Below are positions 55,534 to 64,000 of a stretch of 64,000 nt of DNA, in pieces. The DNA comes from Trichoderma breve (Eukaryota > Ascomycota > Sordariomycetes > Hypocreales > Hypocreaceae). The translations under genes were made by a program, and so were the position numbers. The DNA lies in the NCBI RefSeq assembly GCF_028502605.1, contig NC_079237.1, positions 1,302,001 to 1,366,000 of the forward strand. Direction: 5' to 3'. Within the stretch, counting starts at the first letter, position 1, and each line of letters begins with the position of its first letter. The notes beneath the pieces are model-generated. The model was given only the letters and a program-made list of their open reading frames with translations, had not been told where the DNA came from and did not search any database.

Positions 55534-57420
55534 CTATTTGCCCTTAAGTCCTTGCTCAAGGCAATCCTTCAAGGTCTTGTCGACACGTCCAAGGTAGTCT
55601 TCACAAGCGTCAGAATTGTGTAAGAATATAGATAAGGGTTATCATTCATATGACTTACCCAGCACTTCTTTCCTCAGGCTTGCCGGAATATCCACCAGCG
55701 TGGGAAGGATGTTATGAAGGAGCTGCTCCTTGCCGTTCTCTTCTTTGCAGATAATCTCCCAAAGCTTGCGAGCCTGCTCAAAGTCCTTGTCGGTAACCGA
55801 CGTCGCAAAAGGCGTTACTTGTCCGTTCCATTTTTCTTGAAGCGGCACTTGAATCCTGGCGCTCTTGGAAACTGGACGGAGTTGTGAGAAGACGTAATCA
55901 GGATCACCCCCGTAGTTCCCGTTGATGGTTCCGGGACCATCCCGCACATATGGTGCGTACACCTTGTTAGTTGGCCTGTTGGGTGGGAGCTGGAAGTAGT
56001 TGGGGCCAACACGGTAGCGATGGGCGTCTGGGTAGCTGAACATGCGTGCTTGAAGGACTGAACAGTTATCTCTATTAGCCATGATACGGAATTCTCAAAC
56101 GAGAGCGAAAAGAGTACATACCCGGATCTGCGGAGGGCCCGATGCCTGGGACCATGTTAGACGGCGAGAAGCAGGCCTGTTCGATGTCCTGGAAATAATT
56201 GCTCGGCTACGAAGACGTAACATCAGTATTCTGAGTATGGAGTAGTATATGCGTCACGGTCACGAACATTTTGATTCAAGGTCAAGCGGCCAACGCGACG
56301 CAGAGGATATTTCTCATATGGCCAAGTATAAGTGCAGTCGAAAATGTCAATGGGCGCCGACTTGACGTCTTCTGGTTTCATGACCTGGATGCACACCGAC
56401 CAGGTTGGGTAATCGCCCTTCTCGATGGCTTTGAAGAGATCTTTGACATGGTAGTCTGGGTCTTCGCCAGCGAGGCGGACGGCGACCTTTGGATCCATAT
56501 TCTTGATCCCATCGTCGGGCTTGAAGTGCCACTTGACATAGACGTAGCTTCCATCCTATAAATTGTTAATTTTTGAATGAGTGCCATATCAGATCAAAGA
56601 CCTGACTCACAGATTTGTTTAAGGTGTAAGTGTGAACACTAAAGCCATTGATGTTCCTCAGGGAAGCTGGGATACCACGCGGTCCAAACAAGTGCATCAA
56701 AGCGTGAATACCCTCCGGGTTGTTTTTGTGAAAGTCCCAGAACATGGAGTTATCAGGAACATTGGTCTGCGGGTGTCTCTTGTGGCTTCGATTCATGGAA
56801 GGAAACTTGATCGGGTCCCGGATGAAGAAGACAGGAAGGTCATTGAAGACGAAATCCTGTACACCCTCCTCAGTATAAAACTTTGTTGCCCAACCTCGAA
56901 CATCTCGAACTGTATCGCTGGATCCCTTTTCACCACCGACTGTGGAGATGCGAGTCAGAACCTTGGTTTTCTTTCCAATGCCAGTGAGAAAGTCTGCATC
57001 GGTCAAATCAGAGATGTCTTCGAGGACTTCAAACTCGCCAAAGGCACCAGCAGCCTTTGCGTGCACGCTCCTGTGAAAGAGAATGAGCCATGTGCTTGTG
57101 TTGTAGCAATGAAGCTTCTCCTACCGCTCTGGAATGCGTTCACGTGCAAAATGGGCGAGGATTTCGATAGTATAGGTATCGCTCAAGAGGACCAAGCCAC
57201 CGTTGGTTTGTCCATAGCGGACTTGCTGCACTTGGCCTGGATTGGCTGGCTGGCCTAGAGATTCACAGTTAACATAAGATAAACAATTGGTAGTTAGAAG
57301 AATGCCCCAATTGGTCCCTTACCATTGGCCAAAGTGGCAGTTGGGTTAGAGGAAGACTTGAAATATTTAGCACAAAGTCCAGATATTGTCACAACAAGTG
57401 CGTAGGTTGCAGCTCACCAT
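55534..57420 (-). CDS. small-subunit haem catalase
   Basis: Splits hydrogen peroxide into water and O2. Eight exons: 57420-57418, 57356-57323, 57254-57125, 57070-56611, 56555-56268, 56206-56122, 56057-55659 and 55598-55534, giving 487 aa, the small-subunit size. The product starts [16 protein letters not shown]; the essential His is in [14 protein letters not shown], the distal Asn in [14 protein letters not shown], the conserved [14 protein letters not shown] follows, and the proximal haem Tyr is in [14 protein letters not shown]. The first coding exon appears to be only the ATG, directly followed by GTGAGC. The C-terminus (LKGK) is not a classic peroxisomal signal. It is divergent from sulfite oxidase with 649 bp between starts. 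Confidence 0.93.
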
Positions 57421-58069
57421 AGTGTTTGTCAATATTTCACTTCAATTGACCTTGCATCTAAGGATGGTCAACATCTTCAAAAATCCCATTGTACGACCGC
57501 CAGATATGCTGGCTTTTGTAATTTCATGCAGCACATTCTGTAACCCGTCATTCTCATATCGAAATTTCATCATCGCTGTCGATGAAGGTTGATGGCTGGC
57601 TGAGCTCCCCCGCATCGCTTCCCGCGTCTTCCAGCGACGGAATTGGTGACGAAACTAACAACGCAGAGTTCGACTAGTTTGCGAGCTGGCCTGCAGGTCT
57701 GACGCGAACCATGGATTTCACACCAATCCGGACGGGTGAAGAGCTGGGAGCTGGTTAAGCCACCGCATGCAGGAAAAGTATATCTTGAATTGCGCTCAAG
57801 GTGATTGGGCCGATCGTTCGGTTACATTCGCCATGACGTTCACTGGTAGATCGGTCGACTGTGAAGCTCCGGGTCATGGAAAGCTAATTGATAGCAGAAG
57901 CAATGGAGCTTGTTTCTGGGCGCACATTCTCGCTTTGGCTGGTGAATTAGGTATAAGATCGAGTTGTCGCTACTTGGCTGGCAGTGTGACGATTCTAACT
58001 CAAGCATAATTAATACACACTGCTCACTTGGGCCCCTTCTGAAAAAAAGTTGAAAAGATCGACGCCGTT
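57421..58069. promoter_or_regulatory. shared divergent promoter of catalase and sulfite oxidase
   Basis: A 649-bp spacer between two start codons facing apart. I see no further gene and no strong TATA box. The arrangement allows joint regulation. Confidence 0.6.
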
Positions 58070-59848
58070 ATGCCTGATTTAGAAATGAAGACCACAAATC
58101 GACCAGATGAGTGGAAGATTGAGCAAGGACTTGCTGGAGCTGAGCTCCCGGTCCTTGACATGACCGGGCCCAAGAACGTGCCTCTGACTATTCAGACCTT
58201 TGGGCCCTTGAGCAAGAATGAAGAGGCTATCAAAGCCGTGGGTGACCCTGAGAAGCTCTTTACCAGAGAGCGCGAGGGATGGGTTGGGTAAGTCATCATA
58301 AACCGTAGCAGTGTGAATGAACCCCATGGTCTGGATGGCATCTGTACTGACTACATGTACCAACCAAGATTCGTCGAGTGGGAGAATTATCCTGACAAAA
58401 AGGCTGCCGCGCACAAGATTCTCACCTCGCAGACCTTTCCACCCAATCCAGAATTCCAACTTGGTCCCATTCCTGGAACCAACCCGGTTCTTCCGGGAAC
58501 TCATTGGAAGATGTGGCATCATGCCGTTGGCGGTGAGCTGACGGATATTCCTGACGACTCATGGGCCACGGTCCTCAAGGAGAAGCATCCCGACATGCTC
58601 CATCTTTTGCAGTTCCCATACAATGGAGAGCCGCCTAAGCGCCTTGTAACTGACAAGGCGATTACTCCCAATTCACTTCATTTTGTGAGAAACCACGGAG
58701 GCATTCCGCTCATCGACAAGGACAAGTTCAGTTTCACCATGGATGGTCTTGTCGCAAAGCCTCGTGAATACACGCTGGACGACCTCATGGACGAGTCCAG
58801 GTTTCCGCGTATGGAGAAGACCATCACCATTCAGTGCTCCGGAACCCGCCGCATTGAGCAGATTCTCCTATACCCTGGCCAGGGTGACGAAGTGCCTCAA
58901 GCACCTTGGGCTGAGGGTGCTATTGGCACTGCGAAATATGTTGGTATCAGTCTCAAGAAGGTCATCAAAGAATGCGGAGGCTTAATCGATGGTGCCAAGC
59001 ATTTGGAGTTCTACGGCGCCGACACCTATTTCAAGGATGACAAGGTTATGAACTACCTCGTCAGCGTTCCATGGTCCAAGGTGAAAGCAAACGAAGTCAT
59101 GCTTGCGTGGGAGATGAATGGCGAGATTTTGCCTGCCATTCATGGATATCCTCTCCGTATTGTTGTGTTTGGATACATTGGAGCTAGGAGTGTCAAATGG
59201 CTCTACCGCATCAAGGCCATCAAGGAGCCCTCCCGAGCACCAGTCCAGAGCCAAGAGTACCTCTACTTCCCCCAACAGGTGGGAAAGCACAACTTCAAGT
59301 TGACGGATGGCATTCAGATTCAAGAAATGCCCGTCAGTTCTGCAATCATGTCGCCGTGGACTAAGCAAGTCGTCATCCACAACGGCAAGATCCGCTGCAA
59401 GGGCTGGGCTTATTCCGGCGGAGGTCGATGGCCTGAACGTGTCGAACTGTCGGCAGACGGTGGATTCAATTGGTACACTATACCGCTCGAAAATCTCTCC
59501 AAGAAGCGGAAGTGGACGTGGCGCACGTGGGAGTATGAACTTCCTTGCGACGTCGAGGGCTGGGTTGAGATTGTGTGCCGTTGTTGGGATAGTGCCTTGA
59601 ACACCCAGCCGACTTTCATTCGCACAGCTTGGAATTGGGGCTTGCACGTTACGCATTCTTGTCACCGAATTTCGGTGTACAGCGTCAACAAGACCAGAAA
59701 AGCGACCCAAGATCGCCTCAAAGAGTTTGAACAGGCTGGCATTCCGTTTGGCCCTATCACTGTGCCGCTCGCATTCCCCTCGCAGAGTTGGGACGACTAT
59801 GAGAAGTTTTGGAAGGAGCATGATCCTCGTGATGCCGAAGATGACTGA
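58070..59848 (+). CDS. sulfite oxidase-type molybdopterin enzyme without cytochrome b5 domain
   Basis: Expected to oxidise sulfite to sulfate at a molybdenum cofactor. Exons 58070-58287 and 58369-59848 encode 565 aa. The Moco domain covers about residues 165-370: LHFVRNHGGIP, then the molybdenum-ligand Cys in ITIQCSGTRR, and PLRIVVFGYIGARSVKWL. The dimerisation domain (Mo-co_dimer) follows with GWAYSGGGRWPERVELSADG. There is neither an N-terminal haem b5 domain nor a mitochondrial leader, as in plant sulfite oxidase, which uses O2 and yields hydrogen peroxide. The C-terminus (AEDD) is not a peroxisomal signal, so a cytosolic place is likeliest. A nitrate-reductase origin is unlikely since FAD and haem domains are absent. 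Divergent from catalase. Confidence 0.9.
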
Positions 59849-60068
59849 ATGTTCCTTTTGTCTGACAATTACTTGTCTGAACGGGCTCAGATGAAAATGT
59901 AACACAAAAAAAAGTAGGAAATTTTGCTCAAGTCAACTCTACTATAAATAAAAATATCTTGGTGCTTATACCTGTTGCTCTCAGAATATCGTCTCATGAT
60001 GAGTGCTTTCACTGTAAAGACTCAGAGCCACTCACAATTGAAGTTCTTCTCTTCTTCCCTTGTTATGG

Positions 60069-60866
60069 CTAATCGGACACTTGGCTAACTAACCCTGTTT
60101 TAACGTCAAAAATGAACCCGAATGTTCTTTCAACCAAATCCTTCCTCACAAAAGGCGTCGTTCTAAGCCATTCAAGATCATCTCGAACGCTTTGTTCGAC
60201 ACTATGACAATGGTTAACATATGATCGTATCATTACTTCCTAAAATGATCAATTAGTAGATGAAATTGTGAAACATACTCGGTAATTGCACCTATATACA
60301 TCGCATCAATTTTCGGCCAGTGCTTAGGGTCGGTCTTCGCTTTGAGGGACTTCCGTACGTCTTCATCTCTAAATCGAAGAGTGCCACAGTCGGTATGGTG
60401 GACAATGGCTATTTCCTTGAGGCCCAAGACTTCGTCTAGAATGATGATATCTCTGAGGGCGTGCTGAACGCTGCCACCAGCATTCCGGTGGACAACAACT
60501 TCTACGAGTCAAATATTAATAGCCATTTCTTACTGTTGCATTCTCATTCTTACCACCAGGTTGAATATTGAAGAATCGCTCCGGTATACACCGGCGATCA
60601 TTGCATGTAACTGAATCATTTCGATGTGGGTAAGTATACATGATATCAGCAGAAAATTTATTTCGGGCTTCGAGAAACAAATTGGGACCTTACTGATCAA
60701 AGATGGATTTTTTCCGTAGCCAGGTTCTGTGTGATACGGCGACGGCTTGTGATTCTCTGCTACTATTCTGGACATTTGTTAATATTTTCGTTTCGGTCGA
60801 CGTATATGGTGAGCATACACACTTGTTACGCTCCAGTAAGTCTGCAATTGTTGGTGTCAACTCCAT
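60069..60866 (-). CDS. beta-carbonic anhydrase, five exons
   Basis: Interconverts CO2 and bicarbonate. Exons 60866-60823, 60767-60694, 60610-60554, 60501-60279 and 60201-60069 give 176 aa, the compact fungal form. The start reads MELTPTIADLLERNKIVAE. Zinc and catalytic motifs are ITCNDRRCIPERFF, VVVHRNAGGSVQHALRD and AIVHHTDCGTLRF, and the end is FGFIFDVKTGLVSQVSD. Every intron is canonical and all joins fit the family. The Asp-Arg dyad reads NDRR, so Asp is kept next to the Cys. No targeting peptide is seen. It is convergent with sulfite oxidase (220 bp between stops) and distinct in sequence from the carbonic anhydrase at the left edge. Confidence 0.93.
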
Positions 60867-61765
60867 GGCGGAAAGGATGTCGAGAAGTCAATGGTGCTCA
60901 AGAATGAAAAACTTCCTGCCTGGAGATAATGCCATACGATAACTAAAAAATCCCCCCTTGACCAATACTTTATGAGAGCTCAATGATGCTTCTTCAAAAA
61001 GTCTCATTTGGTTGGACTGTGAGTCTCGTCTCGCATGGGGAGTATTACGCCGCTTTCTGACAAATTCTTCCGCCGAATATTAACTGCCGAATTATTAAGT
61101 GTCATTCTGGAATAAAGAGAAGCCAGGATTTATGATACTGAATCATTGGCTTACAAATGCCTTCCAAATTTACATAGAATTTTTGAGCTTTGTTCTGCCT
61201 TGTGATGATAAATCTACAGAGACATTGACTGAGACTACGTTTACAGTACGTGCAAGTGAGTTATAGGGCAATATAGCTCCAAAAAGGCTGACTAGCACTG
61301 AGCTAGAGTCCTGTAAGAGAGCATGAAAACAAGGGATCTACTGCCCCAAAGTGGAAAGGTGTCACTAGTAATAGTTTAGAATCGGGCGCTGCTCAGATCG
61401 GTAGTTTGTATCTGTACTGTGAAACAAGAGACGCAAGTTCTTTAGTATACTATAATGGGCAGTTGTAAACTTGACCACAACCAATATTAAATAATAGTTG
61501 TTCTATACTGCACTAAAAGGAAGAAGTTGCTTGGAATTTACAAATTTTCATGAGATGAAAAATGGGGTGGCCAGGTATGCTGCCGTAGAACGCCGTCATG
61601 ATGTGTCGGTAAAATAGTCGAGAGAAGCTATCTTAGCGAAGCAAGCGGATGATATCAATGGAGGATAAATACTGCAGGTATCAACTTGAAATGAGTTACC
61701 AGTAATATCTCAGTATCTCAAAGTTAAACTACCTAAATCTCCGAACTATTACTATTTCATCGATT
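60867..61765. other. intergenic with dispersed repeat copy B
   Basis: Divergent spacer between the carbonic anhydrase and tautomerase genes. AT-rich, with the repeat at 61329-61379. No gene is seen. Confidence 0.55.
61329..61379. repeat. dispersed repeat, copy B
   Basis: The same 22-nt block and ATAGTTTAG end as copy A at 53187, but with 20 additional nt between them (61351-61370). Confidence 0.6.
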
Positions 61766-62210
61766 ATGCCTTTTGTCAAGATTGACGTCATCAGGGGACG
61801 CAGAAGCCCCGAACAACTAAAGAAGATGGGAGATGTGATCCAACAAGTCCTCATCGATACATTTGCTGCTCCCGAAAGGGATAGGTACCAGGTTTGTAAA
61901 TTGTACCTGAGCCTTTTACATGTGCAGTATTAATCTTTTGCAGATCTTCAGCCAGCACGAGCCATGGGAAGTCATCTGCTGGGATACTGGTCTTGGCTTT
62001 GAACGTACGGATGATATTGTCAGCATCCAAATTTCTGCGCAGGGAAGGAATCGCGATCAGAAGATAGCGATGTATGCAGCTTTGGGAGAGAGGCTGGAAA
62101 AGGAGTGTGGGCTAAAGGGCAATGATTTGCTCGTCTCCGTTACGCCCAATGCTAAAGAAGATTGGAGCTTTGGCTATGGACGGGCACAATTTCTTACTGG
62201 AGATCTCTGA
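61766..62210 (+). CDS. tautomerase-superfamily protein
   Basis: Exons 61766-61891 and 61944-62210 (52-nt intron with a GTTTGT donor) encode 130 aa. The protein begins MPFVKIDVIRGRRSPEQLKK, so Met removal would expose the catalytic Pro1 of the 4-oxalocrotonate tautomerase superfamily. The rest, with NRDQKIAMYAALGERL and ending DWSFGYGRAQFLTGDL, resembles the longer Tautomerase_2 (MSAD-like) group. The substrate is unknown. It is divergent from the carbonic anhydrase and head-to-tail with the metallo-hydrolase gene. Confidence 0.85.
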
Positions 62211-62724
62211 GGAAGTTAGTCTGGATGTTGTAATCATTCCATAGTGGAAACCTGATGCGTATGGATAGGCTCAGGATTAGTTGCTATAGATTGTGCAGCC
62301 TTGTAGGGGGAAATGAAGAATAGGCTAGGTAGTTTTAAAATCTAGGTATCAGTCCGGCCAGTAGTGACACACAAAATCTGCCCACACGTCAGAATAATGC
62401 GGTTGACTAGTGTGTTAGAGTTAAACCATTCGTCACTCAATCAAGTGACCGGATTAAGAGCACTTCGCATTGAATTGGCGTAAGGTGGCGGACGGCTACG
62501 GGGCGGCTATACGTATGTAGCCCATATTCATATTAATAAACCAGAATCTTCCTGTTACTCTCTATAAAGAGGCGATGCCCGTCCAATTCATAGAGAAAAG
62601 AGCCAGAAACTTTGTCAGTCGCTATTAGCATAAATCATCTGCTCAACCTCTGACTGGAATTTGACGAGTCATTGAGAATAAGCTCCCGTACTTTCGACCT
62701 TCCACCAAAGTGAAGATTGCTAAG
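62211..62724. other. intergenic, promoter of the metallo-hydrolase gene
   Basis: 3' flank of the tautomerase gene plus a promoter with a TATAAA box at 62563-62568. No gene is seen. Confidence 0.55.
62563..62568 (+). promoter_or_regulatory. TATA box of the UlaG-like gene
   Basis: TATAAA stands about 160 bp before the ATG. Confidence 0.45.
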
Positions 62725-63531
62725 ATGGCCATCACAAAGCTCAACTCTTCAGTTCGCGTGACCCATGTTGGCACGGCAACTGCTGTCATTGAGCTCGACA
62801 ACCTCACTATCCTCACCGACCCGTACTTCTCTCCGGAGGGCACCGAGTGGATTGGCAAATCAGGCGCTAAACTGGTCAATTCATACCAGCCGCCCCTTGG
62901 CCTCGAAGATCTGCCATCAATTGATCTCATTCTTCTGAGCCATGAAGACCACAAAGACAATCTAGACGATTTGGGCCGTCAACTTCTCAATGGGCGGCAC
63001 GTCTTTACCACCACTGATGGAGCACGAAACCTTGCTCCACGAAAAGCAGTGCGTGGGATGAAGCCATGGGAAACGGCGAGCCTCCAGATCGGCGGCGGGC
63101 CGCGGTATGAAATTACAGCAACGCCTTGTCAGCATCTCCCCGGCGGCGAGTGCCTTGGATTTATCGTCAGCGCAGAGCATTTTGGTACATCAAACGGGAA
63201 GCCAAATGCCATATACTTCTCTGGCGACACTGTCTATATAGACGAGCTTGCCAAGATTAAAGACCGGTTTCACGTTTCTGTTGCCCTATTTAGTCTCGGC
63301 AAGGCCATGGTTCCTAAACCTGGGGGCGGTATGCTTCAAATCACGATGGATAGTAAGCAAGCCGTGCAGCTCATGCGCGATATTGAGCCAGATATTGTTA
63401 TTCCGTTGCATTTCGAGGGATGGAGCTTGTTTAAAGAGGGGAAAAGCGAAATAGAAGAGGTGGTAAAGGAAGAGGGGTTTGAAGACAAGTTTAAGTTTCT
63501 CGCCCCGGGAGTTAATACCAAAATTTTGTAA
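62725..63531 (+). CDS. UlaG-like metallo-beta-lactamase-fold hydrolase
   Basis: An intronless gene for 268 aa, starting at the ATG for MAITKLNSSVRVTHVG; the open frame upstream begins with GTG. It has the single-domain UlaG-type fold: VTHVGTATAVIEL, ILTDPYFSP, then LLSHEDHKDNLDD at the metal-binding HxxDH position, where the first His is followed by Glu-Asp-His, ATPCQHLPGGEC, FSGDTVYIDEL and IPLHFEGW with the last His ligand. Such proteins hydrolyse phosphodiester or lactone bonds; the substrate is unknown. It has no signal peptide. Confidence 0.85.
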   Translation: MAITKLNSSVRVTHVGTATAVIELDNLTILTDPYFSPEGTEWIGKSGAKLVNSYQPPLGLEDLPSIDLILLSHEDHKDNLDDLGRQLLNGRHVFTTTDGARNLAPRKAVRGMKPWETASLQIGGGPRYEITATPCQHLPGGECLGFIVSAEHFGTSNGKPNAIYFSGDTVYIDELAKIKDRFHVSVALFSLGKAMVPKPGGGMLQITMDSKQAVQLMRDIEPDIVIPLHFEGWSLFKEGKSEIEEVVKEEGFEDKFKFLAPGVNTKIL

Positions 63532-63817
63532 GATTGGTAAGGTTTAGAATAGATCTTTCTCATAGTATAGATGTGATAATAGAATTTAGAGAAATAAAAG
63601 TGATTTTTTTGCATGTAAATGTTTATTTCATCTGCTATGAATGGTACAACGGGCTTTTCGCTTCACGGTGCGTAGAGTTGCCTATTTCGGTAGGGCTTAT
63701 TCATCACACACAACAGAACAGACCCCGTATTACTCGCTCTCATTTACCATGTCCATCAAGAAATATTGAGATCAAAGCAGTAACTTTGCAAATGAGGCTG
63801 ACAGGCTCTCTTCTCAA

Positions 63818-64000
63818 ATGGCATCTCCGCTATTCTCTCCGAGGAGCACGTTAGACGGCCAGGGCCGATCTAGTGGTGCAGATGAAGACTCACGAGATAC
63901 TGAATACAGGGTTTCCATTGAAGAGTTCTCAACTCCCTCAACGGGCTGGCAGCTCGACGACTTCGTGCTCGACCCAGGCTATGTTGCATCCCGGGAAGAA
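63818..64000 (+). CDS. start of an unidentified gene, 3' end outside the window
   Basis: From the ATG at 63818 the frame is open to the window end (61 codons): MASPLFSPRSTLDGQG, then a Ser/Asp-rich stretch and SIEEFSTPSTGWQLDDFV. The coding-like composition and lack of stops suggest a real N-terminus. No family can be named from this part, and I cannot exclude that it is non-coding. Confidence 0.45.
   Translation, partial: MASPLFSPRSTLDGQGRSSGADEDSRDTEYRVSIEEFSTPSTGWQLDDFVLDPGYVASREE

Noticed and set aside
58982..59905. 307-codon minus-strand open frame
   Set aside because: It lies antisense to the well-supported sulfite oxidase exon 2 and has no family motif.

Overview
This window is nuclear DNA of a filamentous ascomycete. 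Genes are split by short GT-AG introns of about 50-80 nt with CTAAC/CTAAT-like branch sites. There is a tRNA-Phe with an intron after position 37, and the protein families (Zn2Cys6 regulator, proteinase-K-like subtilase, SesB-type NLR, many secreted enzymes) are typical of Sordariomycetes. A Trichoderma-like Hypocrealean fungus is my best guess, inferred from protein style only. Exon boundaries were reconstructed by eye from splice signals, reading frame and family conservation. Many true starts lie downstream of the longest open frame because that frame begins with GTG or TTG.

Region 1 (1-16.7 kb): after a 5'-truncated beta-carbonic anhydrase comes a physically linked set for glycerol use: a Zn2Cys6 transcription factor (minus), glycerol kinase (minus), an aquaglyceroporin (plus) and a mitochondrial FAD glycerol-3-phosphate dehydrogenase (plus). 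Uptake, phosphorylation and oxidation to dihydroxyacetone phosphate are all present, beside a candidate regulator. The promoters share a CTCG-N5-CGAG-like element. This is the most coherent candidate for a little-described system in the window.

Region 2 (17-38 kb): mostly secreted or degradative functions: a subtilisin-like protease, an unknown charged protein, a bacterial-looking FAD dehydrogenase without introns, an alginate/glucuronan-lyase family protein, a secreted phospholipase C-type phosphoesterase, a membrane-anchored multicopper oxidase, a GPI-anchored secreted protein, a small two-exon protein and a secreted endonuclease/exonuclease/phosphatase-fold enzyme.

Region 3 (38-53 kb): a split tRNA-Phe gene, a six-exon NLR (membrane segment, RRM-like segment, SesB-like hydrolase, NB-ARC, TPRs), a Gal80-like oxidoreductase, a CWF19-type splicing factor and a large alpha/beta hydrolase with a disordered N-terminal half.

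Region 4 (53-64 kb): a zinc-finger-less fungal transcription-factor-like protein, a small-subunit catalase divergent from a haem-less sulfite oxidase, a second beta-carbonic anhydrase, a tautomerase, an UlaG-like metallo-hydrolase and the start of one more gene. A haem-less sulfite oxidase is expected to make hydrogen peroxide, so the divergent catalase is a plausible partner. Two related short repeats bracket most of this block.
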